DNA of 64,000 bases, taken from contig QNQO01000535.1 in the NCBI GenBank assembly GCA_003290165.1, forward strand, positions 62,001 to 126,000. The letters run 5' to 3'. Under the pieces are notes generated by a model. The model made no database searches. It worked only from the letters and a program-made list of their open reading frames with translations, and was not told where the DNA came from. Both the position numbers and the translations under genes were made by a program. The DNA is from Berberis thunbergii. Taxonomy: Eukaryota; Streptophyta; Magnoliopsida; Ranunculales; Berberidaceae. Shown one piece after another: positions 35,227-47,536 of this stretch (position 1 is the first letter of the stretch; every line of letters starts with the position of its first letter).

Positions 35227-35481
35227 ACACCCGAGTGATCGAATATTATCGAAGATTTTCTGTTCTTCTTTTATATGTATATTATCGTTGATTTGATATT
35301 TCCCTTCAATCCGTGCGCATCGGATGTGAGTATGTTATAACTCGGAACTACTTTTCATATTACATCATATTTGATTGTTTTTGTTCGAAATTGCTATATA
35401 ACATACATGTTGAATGATTTGCATTCCATGTCATGAATAGAAGATGTTTTATTCACTAATATAAAATGATTCACATGCTAA

Positions 35482-35485
<4 letters not shown>

Positions 35486-35525
<40 letters not shown>
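35486..35525. repeat. (AT)n microsatellite in the copia A leader
   Basis: About 20 uninterrupted AT repeats between the primer-binding site and gag. Confidence 0.95.
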
Positions 35526-35529
<4 letters not shown>

Positions 35530-36637
35530 CACATTTTTTACACTTTGATAGCATCTGTATTGCAACATTCATACAATATGTTTAACAAGAGTAACAATAA
35601 AGTGATATGTTGTAAAGGTGAAGAGAGGGCATTTGGAATTTTAAAAAGATGGTATTGTTGAGGTCATATGGCTTTGAGTAGGTGTACCATGTGTTATTGT
35701 TGACCAAGGTTGTCTTGTATAATCTTAATATAGTTTTGGGTGGAAATGGAAGGAAATGCATAAAGTCGTTTTGTTCGTATTTGTTTTGTGTCTTCTTGTA
35801 AGTGAAAAAAGAGAGAATATGACAGTGATAACAATGTTAGTCATAATCATTATGACAATATGGAACAATGTTAAGCACCCTTTTATATATAATAAACTAC
35901 TATTATGTCTTATTCCTTTAACTATGTTTGAATATATTACCTTCTTCAATACCTATGTTTCAATCGTTATGGTTATGTCAAACAATCAATGTCCTTCCGT
36001 TGTTTTTATTTGAGGTATACTATAGTGTTATTCAATTGATTGAATTAATTTACTTATGGGAGCCAAACATGCAGGGTACATGGAAAGTAACTCTGAACAT
36101 AATTATTATTACAACATATACATGCATCTTTTGTATTTTTATTGTTCATTGTATATATTTTAATGCAAATCTATGTGTTTAGATAAAGACTATGAAACTC
36201 TAGTTTCTTGTTCACATATTATATAAGATTATATAATAGTGTGTGAATTTTAAATATGAAGTTTCATGATATATTCTACATCTTTCATATATTAATTAAT
36301 GTATATCTATACATTTTTTTATAGATGTTGAGTATTGCAAAACTTGAGTTTCAAGCCCTTACTATTAATGGAGGAAACTATATGTCCTGGCAGCTTGATG
36401 TCAAACTCCATTTACAAGCAAAGAAATTAGGGGATACAATTAAATAAGGACATACAATGCCTATAGAAGATTAAACATGAATATCTCACTGACAAAGACC
36501 CTTTAGTTTTGTGGAAGTTCCTCAAGGACATATATGACATTAGAAGGCGACCATATACCCTGTTGCCCATAACGAATGGTTAAACTTAAGATTTCAAGCT
36601 TTTAAGACAGTGTCAGAATATAACTCTACCATGTTCA

Positions 36638-37353
36638 GGTGAGACAAAGTAAACTCATAGTCCTTTACAAACAAGGACTCAAAAATCCTTGTGTGCTTGT
36701 GTGATTGGTTTCCAATTTATTGGGAAGAGTTGGACAAGGATGATTCCTTTGTGGCTTCCAATTTGTGTGGGACTCAAACTCCTTCTCTTATCTCTTTAAA
36801 GCAAGTATACAATAATAGATTGAAATAATCAAATACAACGTGAATTAGCAACACACATACAGCTGAAACATGGCAGCATACGCAGCGTAAAAGAGGTTGC
36901 GAACTCGGCGGGAAATGGGCAGCAAGACAGCGTGAAACCGGCTGCGAGTACGATATGAAATAGGCTGCGAGTTTGGCGTGATTCGGTGTGTGTGCTGCGT
37001 GAAACAATAGCCAAGTAGAATGATTGAAATCGAGTGATTTATGGTGTTATTCGTTTGCGAGTTTCGTCAAACCTTTGGTTGTATTGTTTGCTTGAGATAG
37101 GGTAATGTCAAGGATTGTTGCTTGACAACGTTGTAATCTTCAAGTAAGTGTTTCCATATCAATAAAATAGTTACAGAGTCATCGTCCGTGGAGTAGGCAA
37201 AGCCGAACCACATAAATCTCGGTGTCATCTTTATTTTCTCCATATTGCTTGTTGTTTGTTATTACTTGTATAGCGTGTTTAACCATTCACTATCACCACC
37301 TAGGTCCAGGACTTGTGTTGGAATTATTTGCATTAGCTATTATTTTCCTTATA
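36638..37353 (+). repeat. 5' LTR of copia B
   Basis: 716 bp. The terminal TGTGAG is changed to GGTGAG, and the terminal CTCACA to CTTATA, compared with the 3' LTR. It contains a short tandem motif with gtgaaa and ggctgcgag (about 36890-36990). Confidence 0.9.
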
Positions 37354-37355
37354 AG

Positions 37356-37367
37356 TGGTATCAGAGC
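37356..37367 (+). other. primer-binding site of copia B
   Basis: tggtatcagagc, initiator-Met-tRNA-type, two bases after the LTR. Confidence 0.9.
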
Positions 37368-37408
37368 GCCAGTTAGTTGGTGTTTGTGATTTGAATGTGT
37401 TAATTAAA

Positions 37409-40400
37409 ATGGCTGAAAGGTCTTCTTCATCCCGTGATGATGGCTATGCAAAAGTTCATGGGTTTGATATTGTTTTATTCAATTGTATGAACAATTTTAA
37501 AGCTTGGCAGATGGATTGTAAAGATATTCTGGTTAGTTTGGATCAGATTGATGCACTAGATGAGAAAAAGAAACCATTACCAGATAAGGCGACGATTGAG
37601 GTTATCGAGAAGTGGAGTAAAATTGATCAGAAGACATGTAGTACGATTCGTTTGTGTCTTTCTCGCAATGTGACTTACAACTTCACTGATGAGATGACGG
37701 CTCAGGGTATTTAGGGTAAGCTTCAGGCTATATATCTTTAGAATGATTAGATGAGTGTGATATACCTACAGAAAAAACTTTTCACTTTCAGGTTGCAGCC
37801 AGGTAAACTCATGACTGATCACATAAATGAATTTGAATGTTTATACTCAGACTGTGTTAGCTTGGGAGCTAAATTTGAAGATAATCAGAAAACATTATTC
37901 TTGCTAATTTCTTTGTTACCGGAATGAGAACCGATTGTTGATCAGATGACAACACTGAAGAAAGAGAAATTTGTGTGTAGTGATATTGTTCAAGCTGTAC
38001 TTGCAAAGGGTTCCAGAAAGAGTGTTTCGAATGAGGAGGTTCAAGCACATGGTATTTCAGTGACAAGGGGAAGAAATTATAAAAGGAACAACTACAGAAG
38101 GAACCGGTCTAAATCTAAAGGCAGAGATAAGTCTAAGGTTGAATGTCACAAATGTAAGCGCAAATGCCATTACATAAGGATTTGTTCAGTCTGGAAGGAT
38201 AATCACAATAAGCAAGAGAATAAGAGTAAGGGCATAATGAATGTTGTTGAGACAACGGATGTGGTAGAGGATATTCTAATCGGGGGTGACTTAGCACATG
38301 CACTAATGGCAAAATCTTATAACCATTTGTATGACGGTTGGATGTTGGATACGGGAGCTTCATATCATATGTGTCATGTAAGGGAATGGTTCAACACTTA
38401 TCGCGAGGTTAAGGGCAGTTCAGTTAAAATGGGAGACTCTCAGCCTTGCAAGACAATGGGTATTGGTACAGTTAAATTCCAGTTGGCAGATGGGTCATGT
38501 AGATAGCTTACCGAGGTACGTCATGCTCCAGTTCTTTCAAAGGGGTTGATTTCTCTTGGGGTGCTTGAAGCTTAGGGCTACAAGTATATTGGTGAGAATG
38601 GGTATTACAGTGTTTATTTTTGTGACAGGTTGCTTATGACAACGGTTAGGCATGCCAATTTGTATTTCTTTCAAGGCAGTATAGTTGAAGGTGGAGCTAT
38701 GGTTTCTATAGTTGTTGATGAGAAAAGCTTGACGCATACACAGTTATGGCACTTGCGATTAGGGCATGTAGGTGAGAATGGACTAAGAACTTTAAGCAAG
38801 CGGGGAATGCTTGGCGGTGATAAATTGGCAAAACTGGATTTCTGTGAACATTGCATTTATGGGAAGTAGTGCAGAGTCAGTTTTAGTGATGCTACTCATA
38901 GCACCGCGGGGATTGTGGATTACATCCACACTGATGTTTGGGGACCCTCTAGAGTTGCATCCAAACGGGGTTCCAGGTATTTTGTGTCTTTTATCGATGA
39001 CTTCAGTCGGAGAGTATGGGTGTATATCATGAAACATAAAAATGAAGTCATTGAAATCTTCAAGAAATGGAAAGCTATAATTGAAAAACAAACAGGAAGG
39101 GTGATCAAAGTAGTGAGATCTAACAATGGCTGTGAGTATACCGAGAATCCCTTGAAGCAGTTTTGTTTGGAACATGTCATTAGAAGACACTTCACAGTGA
39201 AGTCGACACCACAGCAGAATGGAGTAGTAGAGCGGATGAACCGTACCCTGTTGGAGAAAGCATGGTGCATGTTGTCCAATGCGGGTTTGGGCAGAATATG
39301 GTGGGCTGAAGCAGTAAACACGACACACTATTTCATTAATCGCTCACCTTCATCAACTATTGAGTCTCAGATTCCTATGGAGGTATGGTTTGGTATTTCT
39401 TCAGATTATTCTAACTTGAAAGTATTTGGTTGTCCAACATATTTTCATGTTAGGGAAGATAAAATTGGAATAAGGGCCAGGAAAACTATTTTTATCGGTT
39501 ATCCAGATAATGTGAAAGGGTGTAGATTATGGTGCCCTAACTTGCAGAAGTTTATGATCAGTCGAGATGTGAAGTTCCATGAGAAGGCTTTGTTATAGGT
39601 AAAGTGTGAGAGATGCAAAGATGGTTCCCCTATTTGGAGGGGTGATAGCTATGATGAAGATGAAGATACTGGAGATTTTTTGCAGGTGGAGCTTAGAGCT
39701 CCTAGATCTCATACAGAGCATGATGTTCCTTCTACTGAGGGAATGAGAGATACAAATATGATGCCTGATGAGACAGTGGCAGAAGATGAGGTTCCTACTG
39801 ATGGGGACATGGATCCTACACAACAACATGTTCAACAGTTACAAACACCGTCTTTAGCAGCAGACAGAGAACCTAGAGTCAGACATGCACCACTTAGATT
39901 TGGTTATGAAAATGGCTCAACTTGCGCATTCTCAATTCTTGATGGGTATGATGATGTTCCTACCACATATATGGATGTTTTGCTAAGTGTTCAGAACGAG
40001 GAGTGGAAGGAAGTTTTGGATGAGGAGATGCCATCTCTTCAGAAGAATCATACATGGGAGCTTATGACACTCCCTAAAGAGAAGAGACCAATTGGGTGTA
40101 AGTGAGTTTTCACAGTGAGATACGGGATTCCAGATTCCAGGGGTACTTGTACAGGTATACGATACAAGGCAAGATTGGTGGCTAAAGGATATGCACAACA
40201 AAAAGGTGTGGACTACAATGAAGTATTTTTTCCAGTGGTAAAACACACTTCTATCCGAGTCATTTTGGCTTTAGCAGTGCAATTTGACTTAGAGCTCGAG
40301 CAACTTGATGTCAAGACTGCTTTCTTGCATGGAGATTTGGAGGAGGACATATACATGTCTCAGCCCGATGGATATGTTGTTGTTGCTAAGGAAGAAAAGA

Positions 40401-41534
40401 TATCCAAATTGAAGAAGTCATTGTATGGATTGAAGCAATCTTCAAGGCAGTGGTACAAGAGGTTTGATACTTTTATGATTGAGCAGGGATATGCGAGGAG
40501 TCAGTATGATCCTTGTGTATTCACCAGAAGCTCAAGGATGGGTCTTTCGTGTTTCTCTTACTTTATGATGATGACATGCTCATTGCTGCGAAGAGCATGA
40601 AAGAAATTGATAAATTGAAGTTGAAACTTAGCATGAAGTTTGAGATGAAATATCTTGGTTCAGTGAATAAGATACTTGGAATGGAGATAGGAAGAAGGGC
40701 AGACTTACATTGTCACAGAGACAATACTTAGAGAAGGTTATTCGCCGTTTTGACATGGATACGTCTAAGCCGGTAAGTAGTCCTTTGGCTGCTCACTTTA
40801 AGCTCTCGGGTAAGTTGTCTCCTAGCACGGAGGATGAGAGGGAATACATGTCACATGTTCCCTATGCTAGTGCAGTTGGTAGTCTTATGTATGCCATGAT
40901 CTGCACACGTCCGGATATCGCTCATGCAGTCAGTCTGGTTAGTAGATTTATGTCAAACCCAGAAAAACAACATTGGTAGGCAATGAAGTGGATATTGAGA
41001 TATCTTTCGGGTACGCTGGATGTTGGTTTAGTAAATAAGAGAGGAGATGTGTCAAACATGATTCGAGGTTATGTAGATTCGGATTATGCTGGTGATCTTG
41101 ATAAGCACCAATCGACTACAGGTTATTGTTTTACATTGGCGATGGGTCAGGTGAGTTGGAAGTTCCAGTTACAGTCTACAGTTACTTTGTCTACTACTGA
41201 GCAGAGTACATGACTCGGTGAAGGAAGCCATCTGACTTCGAGGCTTGGTTAGTGATTTGGATGTTACTCAGGATGATGTGACAGTCAGATTGCTATTCAT
41301 TTGGCGAAGAACCAGGTTCATCATGCCCGGACAAAGCACATTGATGTGCGGTATCATTTTCTGAGGGATGTCATCGAGAATGGCGAGGTTCTCTTGGAGA
41401 AGGTGAGTACTAAAGACAACCTAGCTGATATGTTGACAAAAGCGGTTCCAGGGATCAAGTTTGAGCATTGTCTCGACTTAATTAGGCTCTCTCAGTGTTG
41501 GCGCCCCAAGGGGGCAGGGCCCTTAGGAGCATGA
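37409..41534 (+). pseudogene. copia B gag-pol polyprotein, broken
   Basis: One frame runs from ATG at 37409 to about 40500, then shifts twice before 40710 and continues to 41534. Domains: gag with a zinc knuckle (CHKCKRKCHYIRIC, about 38144), protease (WMLDTGASYHMC, about 38339), pre-integrase (LTHTQLWHLRLGHVGENG, about 38728), integrase (HTDVWGPS, FIDDFSRRVWVY, PQQNGVVERMNRT; 38920-39250), reverse transcriptase (LDVKTAFLHGDLEEDIYM, LLYDDDMLIAA) and RNase H (YVDSDYAGDLDKHQSTTG). The second integrase Asp region reads RSNNGCEY, where R-S/T-DNG is normal, so a catalytic residue is lost. In-frame stops include those near 37712, 37739, 37925, 38504, 38867 and 40977. Confidence 0.93.
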
Positions 41535-41653
41535 CGACGATTCTCGTGACCAAGAAATGGGTCTTGGCCATTTTTCATGCCAAGGTGGAGATGCTTATGT
41601 GGTTGTTTGTGATGCTTGTGTGGTGGCCTGAAATTGTTTGCCAAGGTGGAGAT

Positions 41654-42370
41654 TGTGAGACAAATTAGGACTCACAATCCTTTACAAACAAGGACTCAAA
41701 GTCCTTGTGTGCTTGTGTGATTGGTTCCCAATTTATTGGGAAGAGTTGGACAAGGATGATTCCTTTGTGGCTCCCAATTTGTGTGGGACTCAAAGTCTTT
41801 CTATTATCTCCTTAAAACAAGCATACAACAACATATTGAAATAAGCAAATACAACGTGAATTAGCAACACACACACACAGCTGAAACAGGGCAGCATACG
41901 CAGCGTAAAAGAAGCTGCGAACTCGGCGTGAAACGGGCAGCAAGACGCGTGAAACCGGCTGCGAGCACGACGTGAAATGGGCTGCGAGTTTGGTGTGATT
42001 CGGTATGTGTGCAACGTGAAACAATAGCCAAGTAAAAGAATTGGAATTGAGTGATTTTGGGTGTTCTTCGTTTGTGAGTTTCGTCAAACCTTTGGTGGTA
42101 TTGTTTGCTTGAGATTGGGTAATCTCAATGATTGTTGCTTGACAACGTTGTAATCTTCAAGTAAGTGTTTCCATATCAATAAAATAGTTACAGAGTTGTC
42201 GTCCGTGGAGTAGGCAAAGCCGAACCACGTAAATCTCAGTGTCATATTTATTTTCTGCATATTGTTTGTTGTTTGTTATTACTTGCATAGCGTGTTTAGC
42301 CATTCACTATCACCACATAGGTACAGGACTTGTGTTGGAATTATTTGCATTAGCTAGTATTTTCCTCACA
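41654..42370 (+). repeat. 3' LTR of copia B
   Basis: 717 bp, TGTGAGACAAATT...TTCCTCACA, preceded by gccaaggtggagat, which also occurs earlier at 41580. It carries three to four imperfect copies of a motif of about 22-27 bp around gtgaaa(c/t)gggctgcgag (41905-42000). Confidence 0.92.
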
Positions 42371-45300
42371 ATTCAATATTATTTATCGTCTTAATTTTTT
42401 TGGAGACTATGTGATAGATGCTCAAATAATTGAGAAAACATTATCTGCATTTCATGCACCAAGTGTACTCCTGCACCAGCAATATCGAGAACATCACTTT
42501 ATTAATTATTTTGAATTAGTGACGTGCCTCCTCGTAGCAGAAGAAAATACTAAGGTTTTAACAAAAAAATCATATTGTAGGACCATCAAGCTCCATGGCA
42601 TTTCATGAAGCAAATGCCAACTATTATTTTTAGAGAGGGCATAGTAGAAATGCATACTCCAAAAGAGGTGGCAACTCTAGAAGAGATAGCCACAATGATT
42701 ATTCTAGTATAGGTAGTTACTCCAGCAGAGGTGGTTACGCTAGAGGCAATTACTCCCGCAGAAGTGGTAATTGTAAATGGTCCAAAGGTCCAGCCCATGA
42801 CAATAATAAAACTCCTGCAACAGATACTACAACTTTTTCTCAAGATGATACTTGTCATTGGTGTGGTAAACATGGACATTGGTCACGTGTCTGTCATGTA
42901 CCAAAAGAAGCAGTAGAGGAATATCGAGCCTCCATTAAAACCACAAAGACACATTTAATGCAAACGGAAGATAAAAACAATACATATGAACAGCCAGTCA
43001 CTGCTACTCATTTGGACACTTCTGACTTTTTTCAAGATGTTGACAAAGTATCAATGTAATATGGTGTTTAAATCTCATCTTGTAAGATATGTTTTGCTAC
43101 TTGTCACTTGGTGTGACATGTTTTATTTGTTTTGCTACTTGTCATTTTGTGTTATATGTAAGATACACACCATTTATCTAATTTTCTATGCAGATTGCTT
43201 GACTACCTATATATTTATTATTTAAAGGTATGGATCACAAAACGTCACGATTGAAAGATGATACACGGTGCTACTACAAATACAATACTTAAAAATCACA
43301 AAATGTTCTCATCACTAGAAAAGAAACAACAAGAGGTATCTACCATAGATGGCTCTATGCAAATTATTGAAGGCTCTGATTGAGTCCACTTGGTATTACC
43401 AAATGGTACATGTTACTTATTCAGAACACATTATATTCCGTAGTTCTAGAAAAAACTTGCATAGTTTCAAAGATATACGCTTGAATGAGTATCATACTTG
43501 AGACAACTAATGAAGAGTACACAAAATATTTGTGCATCATATATGGTGTTAGAAGCCAGAAGCCCATACTAGAGAAGTTCACCCTTATCTCCTTAGGACT
43601 ATATTGCACAACCATCACAATTGTGGAATCACATGTCATTTTAAACCAAAAGCTTAATGTTCATCCCAAACTCATTGACCCATATATTTTGCTTCTTTAG
43701 CATGATCGTTTGGGTTATCCTGGGCCCACCATGCTCAAGAAAATTGTAAAGAACTCTAATATATAGTCATCCCTTAACACACACTTCAGTCCACCTCCCT
43801 AGTGAATATTTATACATTTCTTGCTCATAAGGAAAACTTATTACCAAACTACATCATCTCAAGATTGCTACTGAGTCACCGTCATTCTTACAAAGAATAC
43901 ATGATGACCTTTGTAGACCAATAACCCTTCTAGTAGACATTTGAGATATTACATGATTTTAATAGATGATTTCACTAGATGGTCTTATATGTGTCTGTCT
44001 TCCACTCGTAATGTTGCCTTTGCAAGATTTCTACAGTAAATTATTCAACTTAGAGCTCACTTCCTAGACCACTACATTTAGTCTGTTCGCCTTGATAATG
44101 CGGCAGAATTTACGTCACAAGTGTTTCATTATTTTTGTTCATCCATAGGGATTGTTAATGAACATTCAGTCCCACATGTTCATCCACAAAATGGTTTAGC
44201 AGAACTCTGATTAAACGACTCTAACTCATTGCTAAACCTTTGCTTATGCAGTCTAGCCTACCCACTAGTGCTTGGGGATATGCAATTTTGCATGTCGCCA
44301 AATTACTTCGCCTTAGGCCCACTTCGTACCATCAGTATTCACACTTACAACTTGTGACCAGTTATCAACTCAATATTTCACATTTATGTAAATTTGGTTG
44401 TGATGTACATGTTCCTATACCACCCCCAACACGAACTAAGATGTGTCCCTTACATCGATTAGGCATTTATGTCGGTTTTGACTCACCTTCCATTATTCGA
44501 TATCTTGAACCTTTGAATGGGGATATTTTTACAGCTAGATTTGTCGATTGCCAGCTTGATGAGAGTGTCTTCCCACTATTAGGGGGAGATAACAAGGAAC
44601 GATGAAAAGTATTATCGTGGAATACTTCCACTTTGTCTCATCTCAACCCTAGAACGTCCCAATGTGAAGATGAGCTAAAGAGAATTTACATCTTTGGGAA
44701 ATTGCAAATCAATTACCTGATGCATTTAATGATGTAGCTAAAGTAACAAATCACATGTCCCAGCTATGAATGCACCTGCTCGAATTTGTGTTCCTGAAGG
44801 ACAAACTTCGAATAAGACAAATGATAAATTTTTTGCACGCCAGAAGTGTGGCAGACCTATAGGCTCCAAAGATTTGATTCCCTGAAAAAGGTGAGTCAAT
44901 AAAAATTCATGCCCTAATGCTTTCGAAGAAACAATTTTGGGATCTCCCACAGAAGTTGTACAGGCTCTAAACGAAACTGTAGATGAAGCTCTAGAAGTAG
45001 CATTACATAACACTCCTGAAGAAGTTATGTTTGAAAAGACTAATTTCTCCATAATCCCTAAAGTGATTCATAAGGCCCCTTTGAGGCTCAACTACTTGAT
45101 AATAAAAAGATTTCAATATACTCAAAGAGAAATGTGGAATCGTAATGTAATTGGTCATCGATCACATATTTATACATATGGTAGCTACCGAACTATCAAA
45201 AGACAATGATATTTGTAATGATATTGAACCATGTAACATCTATGAATATTGATAGCAAAGTTATTGGCCAAAATGGAAAGATGTTATCAAAACAGAATTA

Positions 45301-47009
45301 GATTCGCTTGAAAAACATGGTGTTTTAGGACCTATAATACCAACACCCAAATGTGTAAACCTTGTTGATTTCAAATGAGTGTTTATAAGAAAAAAATGAG
45401 AAAAATGAAATTGTCTGATATAAGGCAAGGCTTGTGGTACAAGGGTTTCTGCAGAAATCCGACATCGATTTTGATGAAAATATTTCCCAATTATGGATAT
45501 GACTACATTTCGATATTTAATGGTATTGTAGTCTGTGAACAATTTGATATGAGACTTATGAATGTAGTAACTGCTTACTTATACGGGCACTTAGACACAA
45601 ATATTTACATGAAACCCCTGAAGGATTTACTTTGCCCGAGACAAAGTCAAGAAGTACAACAATCGATAAAACTAAGTCGAGCTTAATTTATACGGTTTGA
45701 AATAATCTTAAGGGATGTGATTTAACCGTTTTAGTGAATATATGTGTAAAGAAAGTTATACAAATAATCCCATTTGCCCATGTGTTTTTATCAAGAAATC
45801 TATTACTGATTTTGTCATAACAGCAGTCTATGTAAACGATATAAATCTTATTGGATCTATCGAAGACATTACAAATGCTGCTAAATATTTAAAAAAAAAA
45901 TTGAAATGAAAGACTTGAGAAAACAAAATTTTGTCTCAGCCTGCAGATCGAGCAAAGTGTTAATGTAATATAACTCCATCAGTCACGATATACTGAAAAA
46001 GTGTTAAAATGCTTTAATATTGACAAATCTCATCCATTTAGTACCCCAATGGTTGTCCGATCTTTAGATATATCTAAGAATCCATATCGACCAAGGAAGA
46101 AAATGAGGAGATATTTGGTCCTGAAGTACCATATTCAAGTGTCATTGGTGCATTGTTATATTTGCACAATGTACACGATCCGATATAGCATTTGTTGTGA
46201 ATCTGTTAGCAAGATATAGTTCTGCACCTATTCGTAGACACTGGAATGAAGTTAAACACATTAAGATATCTTTGTGGGACAATTGATATGAGTTTGTTTT
46301 ATTCTTATGATTTATCTAACCATTCTCAATTAGTTGGCTATGCAGATTCATGCTATTTATCTGACCCCCATAAGGGTCGCTCTCGAAGAAGTTATATATT
46401 TTAAAACTGCAACGCGACTATTTCTTGACAATCTCTTAAACATATGTTAGTGGCTACCTCCTCAAATCATTCGGAAATTATTGCTATGAATGAAGTAGGT
46501 TGAGAATTGTCTGGCTAAGAGCATTAATTTAGCATATAAGAAATAACTGTTAATTACCATCAACTGACTCTAATATATGAAGATAATGTTACATGAATCA
46601 TCCAAATAAAAGAAGGATTCATCAAAGGATATCGACCAAAACATATTCCAGTCAAGTTCTTCTATCCACATGAGCTCCAGAAGAATCATGTGATTGACGT
46701 CAAACAGATTCGATCTACTGACAACCTTGTTGATTTCTTCACCAAAACACTTCATAAATCAACATTTTAGAAATAAGGTTATGAAATTGGTATGCGTTGG
46801 CTGAATCATCAGAATAATTAGGTGTAATAAGGAGTTCTTATCAGGGAGAGTATCCAGAAGTATACTAGACCAGAGCATCCAAAAGTATGCTAGACCGACA
46901 CTAAACATGTTGTACGCTTTTTCCTTCGTTCAAGTTTTTTTTTCACTGGGTTTTACTAGCAAGATTTTAATGAGGATACATATTGGTGGATATCCAAGGG
47001 GGAGTATTA

Positions 47010-47262
47010 TGTAAAATAATGAATGTCCACCAAGTATGAGGTGTCTCACCACCTCCTTCTTTGATATAGATGGATGATCAACATTAAGCTATGCTAACAT
47101 GTGTAACTTCATTGTCTTATTAGGTGATTAGTCATATTTTGATCCTTTTAAATGTATGTACAAAGAGATAAAATGTTTACAGAAAGAATTAAAATATGTA
47201 TTGAGAAGAACAAAGAATAAGATAACGTTTTCATAATATTTCATCTACAACAATCTACAACA
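47010..47262 (+). repeat. 3' LTR of copia A
   Basis: 253 bp, directly after the polypurine tract; ends ...ATCTACAACA. Confidence 0.9.
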
Positions 47263-47536
47263 AAATATAAATTTCATTTGAGCCCTTAATAAGATTATTT
47301 TGATCATCTTGATATGCAATAAATCCATCTTTCCAGACATCATCTGTTTTGACATTCTCACTTTACATACCTTTAGTGCATGAAACAAACATGAATAATG
47401 TGGCACTCATCGACGATGTATTATCTCAATTGAAACCTAAGTTTCGATAACAATTTGCAAACTTTGAGATAGATAAAAAAAAATTATGTGACAATTTTCA
47501 TGTTAGAGTCAACTTCTCGGAAGTGATAACATTTTT

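Larger units (their letters stand above)
36638..42370 (+). mobile_element. copia B, full-length, nested in copia A gag
   Basis: 5733 bp with LTRs at 36638-37353 and 41654-42370 and a Met-tRNA primer-binding site at 37356-37367. Flanking 5-mers are gttca and attca (one mismatch), consistent with an old target duplication. Removing the element rejoins the copia A gag frame, which independently supports the boundaries. Gene order is copia-type: integrase before reverse transcriptase. The LTRs differ at many positions by eye, so the insertion is not recent. Confidence 0.95.
36327..46770 (+). pseudogene. copia A gag-pol remains, interrupted by copia B
   Basis: Gag starts at MLSIAKLEFQALTINGGNY (about 36327) and stops early at 36445. 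After the copia B insertion the gag frame resumes at about 42376 (IIYRLNFFGDYV), followed by a zinc knuckle (CHWCGKHGHWSRVCH, about 42856-42900). Pol pieces: pre-integrase (HDRLGYPGPTML, about 43704), integrase C-terminal part (SAWGYAILHVAKLLRLRP, 44240-44605), reverse transcriptase (FDMRLMNVVTAYLYGHL, about 45543) with YVND in place of YVDD (about 45833), and RNase H (VGYADSCYLSDPHKGRSR, about 46333). Stops and frameshifts throughout; not functional. Confidence 0.88.
34954..47262 (+). mobile_element. copia A, complete ends, with copia B nested inside
   Basis: 5' LTR 34954-35211, primer-binding site from 35212, gag from about 36327, pol to about 46770, a polypurine tract aaggggga (46997-47004) and 3' LTR 47010-47262. 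Copia B (36638-42370) splits gag; without it the element is about 6.6 kb. The flanks match uninterrupted sequence in unit 1 near 23195-23215. An exact 5-bp target duplication is not visible (tattt versus aaata), so one side has mutated. Confidence 0.92.

Noticed and set aside
35486..35525. CRISPR-like or satellite array
   Set aside because: A simple (AT)n microsatellite; no spaced repeats anywhere in the window.
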